NCBI GenBank assembly: GCA_015680685.1
Contig: MNCI01011774.1
Location: forward strand, 1 to 42,413
Length of the DNA stretch: 42,413 bases
From: Gnetum montanum
Lineage: Eukaryota > Streptophyta > Gnetopsida > Gnetales > Gnetaceae
Reading direction: 5' to 3'
This document shows, piece by piece, positions 20,269-32,155 of the stretch. Both the position numbers and the translations under genes were made by a program. Below the pieces are notes generated by a model. That model did not search any database. It was not told where the DNA came from and saw only the letters and a program-made list of their open reading frames with translations. How positions within the stretch are numbered: position 1 is the stretch's first letter; every line of letters begins with the position of its first letter.

Positions 20269-21514
20269 ATTAGAAAATAAAGAAATGAATTTTAAAGCTT
20301 ATGTTGCTCGAATAAGAAATAATATAAATTCTTTAAATGAGTAGTCTTAATGTCTAACTCTCATTTCTAAGAAAAGTAGTAGCATGTTATCGTACAAAAG
20401 GCTAGGTCACTTAAGCTCATGTAACATCCAAGCTCTCATCAGGGCTCAAAGCATAAGAGGCATTCCTTAGGTAAGTTAACTCAAAGAGGTATGATTTTCA
20501 TGCCAACATGTTAAGAAAACTAAAGCTTCATTTAAGCTAATGAATTTTCATTGTAAAGATAAGTTTGAGTTATTACCTATGGATGTTTGTGTTATTACAT
20601 ATGGATGATTGTGAATCTTTTGATGTAGCTAGGTTTAATGTTAGTAAATATTTATTTTTTATCATTAATGATTATACTAGAATATCATGGCTAATGTGTA
20701 TTGAAGAAAATTTTGGTGTATTTAAGCATTTTAAGGCATTTAAAGGTTTGGTTGAAACTAAAATAGAACTTAACATCAAAGCTATTATGATTATCAATGG
20801 AGGTGAGTTCATCTCAAATGAATTTTATGAGCTATGTAGAAATTCAAGTATTAAGAGGTAGTTCTAATTAGCTAGAACACTTGATTAGAATAATGTTATA
20901 GAGTTGAAAAATAGAAATACACTTGAGATAAATCAATCAATGAGAAGTGAGAAGAATGTACCAAAGTATCTATGGAATGAGATAGTCATAATTGTTGTGT
21001 AAATCATCAATAGATATTTGGTAAGAGTTTATGATGATAAGACTTCATATTAAATATGGTATGATAAAATGGCTCATGTCTAGTATTTTAGAATATTTTA
21101 TAACAAGTGCTATATTAAGTGTTAACGGAATGCATAAAAACTTGATAGTTAATGTAATGATGATTTGTTTGTTATGTATTCAAGCCATTCCAATTTTATC
21201 AGTGCCTAAATTTAAAAACATTAAAAGTTTTTGAGTCTTATCAGTGCCTAAATTTAAAAACATTATTAGTGCCTAAATTTAAAAACATTGAAACATTGAT
21301 GAATTATTAGAAGAAGCTAACAATGCAGATAAGAAAGGTATAAATGTAGAGGAAGAAAAAAATGATGATGACATTCCAACATTTAAACAAGTTGATAAGA
21401 TTGAATAAGAGTAGCTAGTTTTTGTTGATAAAGTAGAAATAGAGAAAAAGGATACACTTGATGATGATCCAAAAAAGATAACATAGTGATTCATATCCAT
21501 AATAGATACCTCCA
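20269..21514 (+). pseudogene. Copia-1 integrase region (resumes after Gypsy-1)
   Basis: Removing Gypsy-1 and one ATTAG copy joins the pre-integrase frame without loss (K-C-I-L before, E-N-K-E-M after). Then come K-R-L-G-H-L-S (the H-x-R-x-G-H zinc region) and the integrase core at 20565-20861, readable with stops: I-I-N-D-Y-T-R-I-S-W, V-F-K-H-F-K-A-F, and I-N-G-G-E-F near the expected second-Asp position (D-x-G-G-E-F), here with Asn. The post-core region with Y-F-R-I-F-Y-N-K-C-Y-I-K and an acidic linker follows. The element stops before RT, where Gypsy-2 begins. RT and RNase H of Copia-1 are not found elsewhere in the window. Confidence 0.78.
21199..21289 (+). repeat. 24-bp triplication in Copia-1 pol
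   Basis: (T)CAGTGCCTAAATTTAAAAAC plus ATT occurs at 21199-21222, 21241-21264 and, with one change, 21266-21289. It lies in the linker after the integrase and adds to its disruption. Confidence 0.85.
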
Positions 21515-22399
21515 AAATGAGTGGCAAGGTACCCCTATGCTCAACCATACGAATCACAAGCATTCACACACAATGGAATTGAATTTTGTAGACCTTAAGT
21601 TCCCAACTACACAAGTTCCAAGATGTGAAAGCTAACTGTGATAGTCATTGTCTTCTCAAGTACACTTTTGGAGCTTAATTGTATGGTTAAGTATAATCGA
21701 GATACATGATTTTTGTTATTTTATAATTTATTCATCTACGATTAACAACAAGTTGAACCTCAACTTATAAATCAAGTAAACTAATCTAATTGCTAATTAA
21801 TAACTAACTATCCTAACATAAGTATCCAGTCCCACATTTTGTGCACATCCTAAACACATATAATGTTGTTGGATTACCAAATGTTAAACATTGCTAGGAT
21901 TACTAAGAATCATATGCATGCTTGAAGTGGTCATACATATGTGCTTAATTAACTACTATTTAATCTAGCTAGCTTAATTTAGCTTAATTACTTGATAGTA
22001 TTAAATGAAGGTACACAAAACATTAAATACATGAATAAAATATTTAAGCTAGCCAAGGTGCTGCAAGGTTTGATTAGAAAGCTTATCTTTATTATCGCAC
22101 ACACTACCATGCTTAGGTATAATAGTTCTTGAATAATGTTCCATACACTCAATGACTCTAGCTATAAGCACTTTGGAAAATATTCTAACTCTAGGGACAA
22201 GAAACTATTAGAGCTTTGCTATGCTATGACAAAAACTTATGGCCAAACTATGTGCCTAAGTGTTATATTTATAAGTTGCCACACACCTCACGATATTAGA
22301 TATTTGACATTGCATCTTGGGACCTAATATCACGTATCCAATATTAGGGCTCTGATATTAGATATATGATATCAGAGCTAGAGAAAATATGATTCATCA
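21515..22399 (-). repeat. Gypsy-2 3' LTR
   Basis: In reverse complement it starts TGATGAATC and ends near CTCATTT, close to the Gypsy-1 LTR ends. It contains TATAAATA (plus-strand 22266-22273) and GATATC/GATATTA words in U3 (22290-22380). The adjoining internal sequence at 22405-22430 matches the Gypsy-1 sequence just before its 3' LTR (AAAACTTGTCCTTAAG on the plus strand), which fixes orientation. Confidence 0.85.
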
Positions 22400-24340
22400 A
22401 TTGAATAAAAACTTGTCCTTAAGTGAACAAGAAGGGAAACTAGTTCCTTACAAAATATTGGGAAGGTATGGGATTATTGACTGATATGCAAACTGACTCA
22501 GATAGAATAGAGAGACTTTAAGTGCCCAAGTGTATGGATTTATAATCTTTTACAAAATTAGGTGTTCATGATAATAGAATTGAACACCCTAGAAAAAATT
22601 GACATCTAGATCCTTTAGTAATTGAAGAGCAAGGGAGAAGATTCAACAATCATGAAGGGTCCTCATTGCATGATGTTGTTGCTTATTCTTTAGTGAAGAA
22701 AATCTCACTTCTAGTCTATAATTTCCACTATAATCACAATAAGATCACAAATTAGTGTGCAATGTGTAACATATAGCTTTTAGGTAGCTTTTCTCATTGG
22801 TAATTACACTTGGCTAGGTTGTGATTATTATGGATTGATTCCTTTAATTGTGTTAGTGGAAGATTGAAAAATAGGATAAAATGGGTAAGTGGTTCATTAT
22901 TAAATTCTAAAAAGTTCAAATGAATTGAAATACTTGAAGTGTTTAAGAATTCACAACAATAAAAAGAGGATTTCATTGAAAAATGTTGTGAAGATGTGCA
23001 TAATTGAATGTCATTGATGGAGGTGCGCAAAAGCATTCCATTGTGAGAAAGTCTAAGGATAAGGAACTTAACTAACCCAAGAAAAAAGTATGTAATTGGG
23101 TCCTCCCCAAAGTAGGCACATGTCCTTTATTTCTCTTGAATAACTTCAAACCAAGGAGTCCATTGGCCCCATGCATAATTAATGGTTACCAAAAGTTAAG
23201 TATAAAAGCCTAGAAAAAACTACCTAGGAATTTTGGCACATAAAACTAAGACATCAAAAAAGAACATGAAACTAGTAGTGGGGTGAGACATGGAAAGTAT
23301 AGATGAATGAGAGAGAGAGAGTGGAATGAACTTCCAAATTAAGGTCACATGAAGTCCCTTCTGAATTTTATGGTTAAATGACTTGATAGAATCCATCCTT
23401 AGTCTAGACCAAAACCAACCACATTCAGTGACTTTGCATCACCACTCTAAGACCAGTCCACCTCCTTCAAATGTAAGAGGGCTCCCATAGAACAAACACC
23501 ATTTCTTATTTAAGAAGAAAAGAGAAGCAGGAAGTGAGAGAGGGTCTTAGTTAGAGGAAACCTTCAAGAAGGGGTAACATGTATTTCTAGTCTCATAACA
23601 ACTGCTTATAGCTCGTTTATTTTGACTAAAGTGTATGCTTTGAATTTCCATCATTTTTTTGTATGGAAACCACATTGTGCAAAGACTTATTTAGCCTTCT
23701 ATTATTGGTCAACATGGAATAGTAAGAAATACATGAAAATAAACATGCATCCAAGGAAATAGAAAGGCACATAGAGTATTGAGTCTCCTTGAAGTCACAT
23801 CCTATTCAAACCTTTAAATCCTTTCCAAATTTGGAAACTACCAAGGTAACAAGTTTGCTAAAGTTTTATTAATGAATAAGGGACCTCATACTTCTAGAAC
23901 AAGAAAAACCATAGAGCTTGTAGGTGAGTGGATGGTATGCACTTACTGCCTATTTCATGAAAAAGAAACCACATACTAGTTATCAATAACAAAATTCAAA
24001 GCTAGAATCTAGACACCAACAATCAAATAACTGAATAGCACATGCTCACATCAAACAAACCACACTGTACCCAACTGGTAATAAAGCATGTTATTAATAT
24101 TAAAACACAATAATAAACTTAAATTTAAAATAAAGGAAAATATACAAAAAATTGTAAAATGTTTAAGAAAAATAAAATGTACTAATGATGTTATAAAATT
24201 AAACTTTTAAAAAATTAAAAACGTAAAAAAGAGGTGTAAGATAAAGAATGTGTAAAATAAAAAGTTGGAAAAATAATAAGGTGTAAAAAAAATATGAAAA
24301 TTTAAGTAGTTGCTTATATAGTTAGCATGGATGGCCATCT
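22400..24340 (-). other. Gypsy-2 non-coding tail
   Basis: This is the counterpart of the Gypsy-1 tail, about 1.9 kb with no convincing gene. It includes a GA microsatellite near 23310-23322, and an A-rich stretch (24085-24300 on the plus strand) matching the T-rich start of the tail in Gypsy-1. Confidence 0.6.
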
Positions 24341-25640
24341 CCCCCATGACTAAATTGAAAGGAGAAGATCTGAAAGATTGAGCATGGCTGTCCATTTGAT
24401 GAGGCATTTGTTGCAATGGCTTGCTTAGGATCATGAAAAGGTTTGACTTGTTGTGTGTTGACTAGCTACTTCTTGCCCAGGCTCTCAGGTTTGTAGATCA
24501 ACATAGTCCCAAAAGGGAAAGTTTTGTAAATGATATAAGGCCCTTCTCACAACATTTGAAACTTAGTTCATTGAGGTACATGTGTGGGATTCCAATAGAA
24601 GACCCTATCTCCTAGTTGAAATTTAAATTTCCTAATTCTAAGATTATAGAGCTTTTTGTTGAATGCCTTGTGCAACTCATTAGATGACAAGGCCACCAAT
24701 CAATTTTCATCTAGCAAGTTGACATTCATTAATCTTTATTTCTATGCTAAACTTAAGTCAAGGTTAATGTCATAGGCTATTGAAAGTGTATAGAGCTCAG
24801 ATTGAATAGGAATTATTGGTAATTTTCCATACACTAGCTCATAGGGAGAATAGCCTATAGGGAGTTTCCATGTTGAGTGGTAGGCCCAAAGGGAATCATT
24901 GAATTTTATGCTCTAGTCTCTCCTATATTTGCTAATAGTTCTTATTAGGAACTTTGTGATTTTCCTATTTGTAACCTTAGCTTGACCATTGGCTTGGGGG
25001 TGGTAGGGTGTTGTTAGTTTATGTTCAACCTCCAAGTGTTACCTGAGCTTCTAAAAGGTAGTTCCTATAAAGTGGGTTCCATTATCAGAAATTAATGCAC
25101 ATGGCACACCAAACTTGTTTACAACATTCTATTGTACAAATCTAGTAGTAGTAGTAGATTGTATAGTCAGTGACGGTTGTTGCTTATGCCTATTTCATAC
25201 AATAGTCAATAGCAACTATGATGTACACCTTTTCATTTGACATGGATGTGATGGAACCTATGAAGTCAATGTCCTGTATGTCAAAGGTGTCTAGTGGTTG
25301 GATCCATTGTTGAGGTCCCTCCATTTGAGTAGTCATTCCACCATCTCATTGGCAGCATTCATAAGAGTTAATAGATTGCAGAGAATCCTTGAAAATTGTT
25401 GGCCAATAATACCCTACCATTATGATTTTAATGGTTATATGTCTCCTACCATAGTGGCCCCTACAAGGACCATCATGAGCATCCTTGAGAACATGTAGTT
25501 CATCAGCATCAGGGACACACCAATGAACTAAGTCATCGATGCACATATTATAGAGGTGTTTGTTGCTCTTCATGAAGCATTTCACTTGGTGAAGAAACTG
25601 TTGTTTCTTTTGATGGTCCAACACCTGTGGCATATCTTGA
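24341..25640 (-). pseudogene. Gypsy-2 integrase, broken, catalytic Glu replaced by Lys
   Basis: On the minus strand the zinc-binding part is open at 25633-25346 and reads A-H-D-G-P-C-R-G-H-Y, then V-G-Y-Y-W-P-T-I-F-K-D. The core follows to about 24950 with stops. The third DDE position reads Q-A-K-V-T-N-R-K-I (Lys codon at 24978-24976): Lys in both places where the family has Glu, exactly as in Gypsy-1. W-A-Y-H-S-T-W-K-L-P-I-G and the GPY/F region follow toward 24520. It cannot be active as read. Confidence 0.85.
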
Positions 25641-27150
25641 GTGAGAAGATAGGTGAGAACATTATCATACCAATTAGGCTTTACAGGTAATTTTTTAGAT
25701 ATAGCTTTGACAAAGAGGAGTTCATCAGGAAATAGATCAAATAGTGGACCTTTCTCCTCTTTGTTGTTCCATCACAACTAAGACAAGTGTTTAGTGACCA
25801 CATTTTCAGTTCCCTTCTAATCTACCATTGTAAGATCAAATTCTTATAAGATCACTAGGCATCTTATGACATGGGGGCTCACCATTGGCCTATTCATGAG
25901 GAAGTGAATGGCACTATGGTCCATGAACAAATACTTTGTATCCAAGCACATAGTGCCTAAACTTTTCTACAGAAAACACCACTGCCAACAATTCCTTTTT
26001 TGTATTGGTGTAGTTTAGTTGTGCACCAATAATGGTTTAGCTTATGCAATGAATGTAATATGGATATTTCTTATCATCCAACTACATAAGAACAACTCCC
26101 AAGAAATAATTTGATACATTCATCATAACATGAAATGATCTGGACTAGTTGGGTGCCTATAGAATTGCAGTTTTTACAAGTTTTTCCTTTAGCTATTGGT
26201 ATGCTTTTTCACATTCCTTGGTCCAAAAAAATGTAGCATATTTCTTTGTTAGCTCAACTAATGGTTTTTATATCTTAGAGAAATTTTTTATGAATCATGG
26301 GTAGTAGCCAATGTGTCCAAGGAATGATCGAACATCTTTAATGGTTTCTGGTTAGTGAGTGATTCCTTGGATGACCCTTATCTTTTTGAGGTCGACCTCA
26401 ATTCCTACTTGTGAGATTTTGTGTCTCAATACAATGTCCTCATGGACCACTAGATGAATCTTTTTCCAATTGAGTTTTAAGTTTGTTTCCATACATCTTT
26501 TTAGTACTTGCTTAAGGTGGTCTAAGGCTTACTCAAATATAGCATCATGAGTGGAGAAGTCATCCACAAAGACATTCACATCACACCGATTTTTTGCTCA
26601 AAGATTCATAATACGAGGTGTTAGAATGTAGTAGGATCATTACACAAACCAAAAGGCATCTTGTGATATGGAAAGATCCCCCAGGGACTCGTGAATATTA
26701 TTTTCGCCTAGTCCTCTAGCATGATCTAGATTTGGTTATAGAAAATTGTAATACTAATGCCTAGATATGGTGTCCAACACCTGATCAATGGACAATAATG
26801 AAAAATGGTCCTTGAGTGTTTCCATATTCAACAACCAAAAATCGATGCAAACCCACCACTTACCACCTTTCTTTGGCACAATCATGAGTGGAATAACCCA
26901 CTCACTATTCATAATGGAATAGACAAATCCCATCTTGAGGAGTCACCTGATTTTCTCTTTGATGATCTATTTCAATTTGGGGCTCAATTACCTCTGTGGG
27001 TACCTTTTAGGATTCATGGTTGGGTTAGTGTAGATGTGATGATGACATATCCTAGGATCAATTCGTGTAAGTTTAGGATATGACCAAGAAAATACTATTG
27101 ATCATTTTTTAACCACATTCAATAACATTTGTTTCTATTCTAAAGTAATA
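25641..27150 (-). pseudogene. Gypsy-2 reverse transcriptase and RNase H, broken
   Basis: The RT catalytic box F-V-D-D-F-S is readable on the minus strand at 26572-26555. The RNase H end, with D-H-S-A-I-H-F-L-M-N and N-V-V-T-K-H-L-S, lies at about 25925-25790. V-x-D-D-F is closer to the family consensus than the M-D-D-F of Gypsy-1. The rest is in pieces: stops and shifts are frequent and no long open stretch remains. Confidence 0.78.
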
Positions 27151-27550
27151 TTTGCATTAAATATTACCAGCTTTTCATTTTTCAAGAATGCATATTCCAT
27201 GCTGGCAAGTAGAGTTTTTAACTCAAGGGGCTTTCATTAAAATTTTTAGGAATTTCCAACTCTTCTTAATAGGTATCATCATTTGCATTATTAGAGAGTT
27301 AGTGATGAACTTTCTCTAGTTCATTCATGCCTATGAAATAAGCACATGTCAAGCTCTCAATAGATTCCATGCACCTTGTGTTGCTTTTAGGATTAGTGGT
27401 CAGCCACTAGGTTCCCTCTTGTTTTGTGGTTGCTATGTACAAACACCTTTGAATATCTCTTTTAGGTTCATACTACCTTCATGTGAAAATAGATGCTCGT
27501 TTCATGGATCAAATATTGCATTTTTTATTACTATATGCAATACATAAAAC

Positions 27551-28164
27551 TCATTTCTTCTTGATCTTTCTAAATGAATTTTCCTTAGATATCTCTAGGA
27601 AAATATCTTTAATGTCCATTGTTGCATGAATAGTGCTTAGCCATGCCCTTCCCATGATGATTGGGAAGTCCCCTTTGTAGTTTTCACCCTTGATTAAAAG
27701 GAAATTAGTAGGATAAGACCACCCATAGATAGTGATCATAATGTCTTCCACTAGTCCCAATGGAACAATAATAGACTGGTCTACCAATTCCAATTCAATA
27801 TTGCTCGTCTTAAGGGGTGGAAGGTTTGAAGAAATATACATCTCATGAGAAATCAAGTTCACACTAAAACTTGAATGAAAAAGAGCTTTACATGGTTCAT
27901 TCCCAATAATCTATAAATAAATAAAAGGACTCCCAGCATCAATTAATTTCTTGGGAAGGTTGTTGACCCAAATCCAATCAGATATGGCATGAGTGAGCAT
28001 AAAAATATGGATTCTATGTAGTATTTGGTTTGAAGGGGACTTGAAGGAATTATATGCAGAGAGATATGGAAAAGCAAGGTTGCCAAATTCATGTGTATGT
28101 GAGGGATTAGGTGGATTGTTGGGTTGAGAAAATGGTCATTTTCATGATCTAGTGTCCGAACCAC
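27551..28164 (-). pseudogene. Gypsy-2 protease and end of Gag-Pol linker
   Basis: Positions 27862-27551 are open for 103 codons on the minus strand: M-Y-I-S-S-N-L-P-P-L, I-E-L-E-L-V-D-Q-S-I-I-V-P-L-G-L-V, then G-D-F-P-I-I-M-G-R-A-W-L-S-T. This is the second half of a Gypsy retropepsin and is close to Gypsy-1 13990-14250. The D-S-G part lies just upstream, near 27890, in a disturbed frame. The segment 28164-27943 corresponds to the Pro-rich linker. Homology to Gypsy-1 stops near 28190, where the foreign block begins. Confidence 0.8.
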
Positions 28165-28227
28165 TTGGTTGATGTAGTAGCTGATAGATCATCAACAAGT
28201 GAGCCTACTTTCAATGGTCTGTTATAA

Positions 28228-28310
28228 CCTTAAACTAGCAACATGGTTTGCTAAGGCCTTAAACTGGTATCATGGCCCACCATGGCCTTAAACTAGCAAC
28301 ATTGGTAACT
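28228..28310 (+). repeat. about 30-bp degenerate triplication
   Basis: CCTTAAACT(A/G)G followed by (C)A(A/T)CAT(T)GG occurs three times at about 30-bp spacing, just outside LTR-like copy A. No function is apparent. Confidence 0.6.
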
Positions 28311-28648
28311 TGGATAGCTTGATTCTTATGTGTCATCAATGCATTGTAACATTATAATATGTAGTGGTGTTTTGAATTCTTTGTTAATGTCTCTTGGGTA
28401 AATCCTCCAGACACCAACAAAGAGGGGCCATTGGAACACCATAAAATTTTGCATATCATAACCAATCTTAATCATGTAGCTTTCACCCCATGGAGCCTGA
28501 GGTAGAATTTCATTATAAATGTGAAATTTGTAATCCACAATGAAACATTTCACATACTTTATACTTTTTGGGCTGTAAAATGCCTCATAAGTGTTCAAAG
28601 CCTCATTCCCCAAGTGAAAAACGTCACCTCGTGTCTATATTTGGGCTT

Positions 28649-28686
28649 GGGGAGAGGGGGGCGGAGGGGGGGGNGGGGGCGGTGGA
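28649..28686 (+). repeat. G-tract with an N
   Basis: Runs of four to nine G separated by single A or C around an N at 28674. Copy B has only ordinary sequence at the matching place (GGGCTTGGGAAGG), so the tract arose in copy A. It could form G-quadruplexes and could also stop sequencing; the number of Gs is unreliable. Confidence 0.8.
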
Positions 28687-28817
28687 TCAAAAATGCCTTT
28701 TGAAATGCCAAAAATGATAATTTAATGAGTTTTAGGGGTGTAGACATTTTTCTACATTGAAAATACATGCAAGGAGGTAGATCTCACCTACCCCCAATGT
28801 GGAATGATGGGGGGTCT

Positions 28818-29068
28818 GAAAACTTTTCCCCCTTCAACATGGTGACCAAAGGCACATTTTGAAAACTTTTCCCCCAAACTAGAAAGTTTTTCCCTAGCTT
28901 GGAAACTTTTCCCCCAGCTTGGAAAGTTTCACCCTAGCTTGGAAACTTTTTCCCCAACCTAGAAAGTTCCCTCTCTAGCTTGGTAACTTTTCCCCCAACA
29001 TGGTAAGTTTTCTCCTAGCTTGGAAACTTTCCCTCTAGTCTAGAAAGTTTTACCCTAGTGTGGAAAAT
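28818..29068 (+). repeat. 20-bp minisatellite in copy A
   Basis: About twelve imperfect copies of a unit like AGCTTGGAAACTTTTCCCCC. Each contains GGAAA and TTTCC, so single units can fold back. Copies vary at several positions. The matching region of copy B lacks it. Confidence 0.85.
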
Positions 29069-30774
29069 CCAAACCCATAGCATGGAAGCCACAAGAAGAA
29101 AAATTCATCAAGTCATGCACTTCAATGTTGACCAACCACTTCAACAAGCATGGTGGAGAGCTTAACAAAGAAGATTCATCTCTAGTATGGAAGGGGTGCC
29201 CTATTTACTATTTTCAGTAAATGGAATGACCATGGGGAAAAGCACTTACTATTTTTAGTAACCCCTTCAAATCCGAATGTCCATTTCACTTGAATTTGGA
29301 AACTAAGTTGTAGAAAAATTACATCAAATTTATAGCAATTTTTGTAGCCTTTTTTAGCCTAATCATAGCTAATTTGCAGCCCCATTTATGGCCCAAAGAC
29401 CCTATAAAAGCCAAACTCCAACACCATTTATAGGTTGGAGACATTTTTTTCACAAAGTTCTAGAATGTTTGAGTAAGATTCTCATTTTTGACAAGGTTGA
29501 GAAAATTTTAATAAAGCAAATTTTAGTAGTAATTTGAATAGACACAAGTCCACACATGGGGCATTTTCTAGCACTTAAGAGCTTTTGCAAGTTTCCATAC
29601 TTGCAGTCTCTTGAACCCCAGCATGGAAGCATTGAGGCCTTGAGACTTGGTGGATTTTGGTATTAACACTGCACTTCTAGGATTCAAAACCCAATGTGGA
29701 GCAATTTAGCATTTAAATATTCACCCTTTATCATCCCACAATAGTGATCATATTGCAAATTCAAGGTTGTAGTAGTGAAGGGAAGTCCTATAGCATCAAG
29801 AGTGGCTTGGCAATTGGATTGTGGAGCAGATCATCTTGGCTTCAATGGGCTTTGAACTCTTGTACAAGTGGGCTTATTTTTTGCCCATCTAGGCATCATT
29901 TTTTGTACACATTTCTCTAACTTATTCTTTATTCTCTTCTCAATAAATTTTTAAGTTTTGAGTTTCGAGTTCAATAGAATTAAAGTTATTATTCATAAAT
30001 TATTTGGATTTGTTTATATTTTCATGTTTTACATCTCCTAAGTTCCTTGTTGATCTACCAAGCTGGCTAGGGTGCCTTGAAGTCCATTTTCATCATGAAG
30101 GCCCTAGGGGTTCAAGGTTGAGGAACTACCTACATCAAGGATCCTTGGTTCCTATTCTAGCAATTCAGGCTTTCAGTTGCAACACTAATTAGGACCTTCC
30201 TTTCCTTAAATGATAATGGTAACCTATGTTTGACACTCATGCATTATGACCAGTTGATATTTCCTTCATCATGCTTTGCCATGTTCATTGAATGTAACAC
30301 ATCTCATTCAACAAGAAAAATAAATCAAACCAAACCTTGGCAATGAAATCCAATGAAATTTTCATCTTCCCCCTCACACCTAAAAAAAGGAGGAAGCAAA
30401 TTACCAAGAAGTTGAAAGACCAATGAAGATAAAAAGATAAACCTATGGCTTTAGACATGTAAATGGAGGAGCCTAATAGCCTAAGAAAAATTGGAGTGAG
30501 ATATTGATTTCTTAAGAACATTATTGAGTGATCCTTATCTTGATGACATGAGGCACAAAGACCTCATTGATCATTCAACATGTCATTGCTGTAATTATAG
30601 CCATGATGTTAACATCTAAGCTCATTTTTAATGCTCATGACCATTTCCTTATAGCCAAATATAACATTTACCCCAAATCATATCATCATAACCTTATCTT
30701 ATCATCACAATCACTCTTTAGCATGGTTTGCCACTACTAGATCAAGCATACAGAGAAAATGTTGGTGATGGACC

Positions 30775-32155
30775 TATAGTGATGTTTTGCATTCTTTATC
30801 GATGTCTCTTAGGCCAATCCTTAAAACATCAATAAAGAGGGACCAATGGAACACCACTATGAAAATTCATGTTATAATTTGTAACTTTCACTATTACACT
30901 TAAGGTAAGATTTTATTGTAAATGTGAGATTTGTAGCCCATGAGATACAATCTTGCATACTTTAACTTTTTGGGGCTAAATAATGCCTCATAAGTTGCTA
31001 TTTCCTCACATCCTAACTAAAAAAAGTAATGTTATGTCTATATTTGGGCTTGGGAAGGCTAAAAATGCCTTGGGGGCTACCAAATTTGGCATTTTCATTA
31101 TTTTTTATGGTGCTATAGCCTCAACTATGCTGGAACCACCTACACTTAGCATTGGTGATGTTTGGTTTTTGTTTTCTAGCAAGTTCTAGCATAATTGCCA
31201 TAAAACCTACTGTGGATGTTACAAGGCCAACATTGGAGGTGTGGATTTTACATTTTCCCAACAATGGCAAACATAGTCACAATAATTCTTAATGGTATTC
31301 ACATGGCCAACATAGTTGATATGAAGCTAGCATAGTCACAAAAGTCCATTTACTACATTTAGTATGTAGATGGGTTTTGATGGCTTTGGTGTATCAAAAC
31401 TTTCCATAAATGGTCAACTATGTTGGAATAATAGCTTGCTACATCTACAATCCATGTCAATCTATTAACAATCATGGTAGAAATTTGTAGCATGAAATTA
31501 AGAACCTTTAAGCCTATAAAATCCAAACTCAAACACATTATTTAAGTTCTAATACATTTTTGCATTTCAAAAATTATTGCAATTCATACCACCATATTAA
31601 CCTTGAGCATCTAAAATCCATCTCAACATTTTGTAGGCCTTTTGAAGTAATTGAAATCTACCTAAGTAATAGAGACTTCTAGTATAGTCCCATTACTACC
31701 AAAGTCAAACATCATTGTTTACATCATTTATACCCAAAAGTTGTAGATTTAGATAAAAAATAGAAAAATGCTTTTGGCGATTGGGGTTGGGGAGTACCTA
31801 GATCATGGAGTTTAACTTCAAAATACAACCTACCAGCTCTAATAGGCTTCAAGCTTTGTCCAAACAAGCTTCTTGTGCATTTAAGCACATAATTTATACT
31901 CTTTGAACACTATACTTTTAGCATTTTTGCTATTTTAATAAAGGTTTTTATTTCATTTTTAATGCATATTTTATTCAAAGTTTAATTTTATGTTTATTTT
32001 CTATTGAATATGTAGTTTTATTTTCTCCATTTACATTCTCTATGTTCTTCAGTGATCCACTAGATCATCTAGGGTGCCTTGGATCCCATTTCTTGGAAGC
32101 ACTTGGGATCCAAGGTTAGGCTATTTTGCATGGGACTTTCAGTTCTTCCAACAAT
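30775..32155 (+). repeat. LTR-like copy B
   Basis: It starts TATAGTGATGTTTTGC, aligned with the start of copy A. TATAAAA is at 31515-31521 and AATAAAGG near 31937. Word order is the same as in copy A through GGGTGCCTTG (about 32073) and CAAGGTTA (32111). Divergence from A is high (my rough reading is around 70% identity in aligned parts), so the two have been separate for a long time. Confidence 0.6.

Larger units (their letters stand above)
28360..30180 (+). repeat. LTR-like copy A
   Basis: It starts TGTAGTGGTGTTTTG. TATAAAA lies at 29403-29409 in the word CCTATAAAA, followed 25-60 bp later by sequence shared with copy B. CAATAAATTTTT near 29940 may be a polyadenylation signal. The end (CTAGGGTGCCTTG...TTCAAGGTT) matches copy B. 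It is longer than B mainly because of the G-tract and 20-bp repeats it contains. Confidence 0.6.

Noticed and set aside
25298-25498. 66-codon plus-strand frame
   Set aside because: It lies opposite the minus-strand integrase zinc-binding region of Gypsy-2, which has real family motifs.
26805-27083. 92-codon plus-strand frame as a gene
   Set aside because: It is the antisense shadow of the Gypsy-2 reverse transcriptase, which is clearly on the minus strand.
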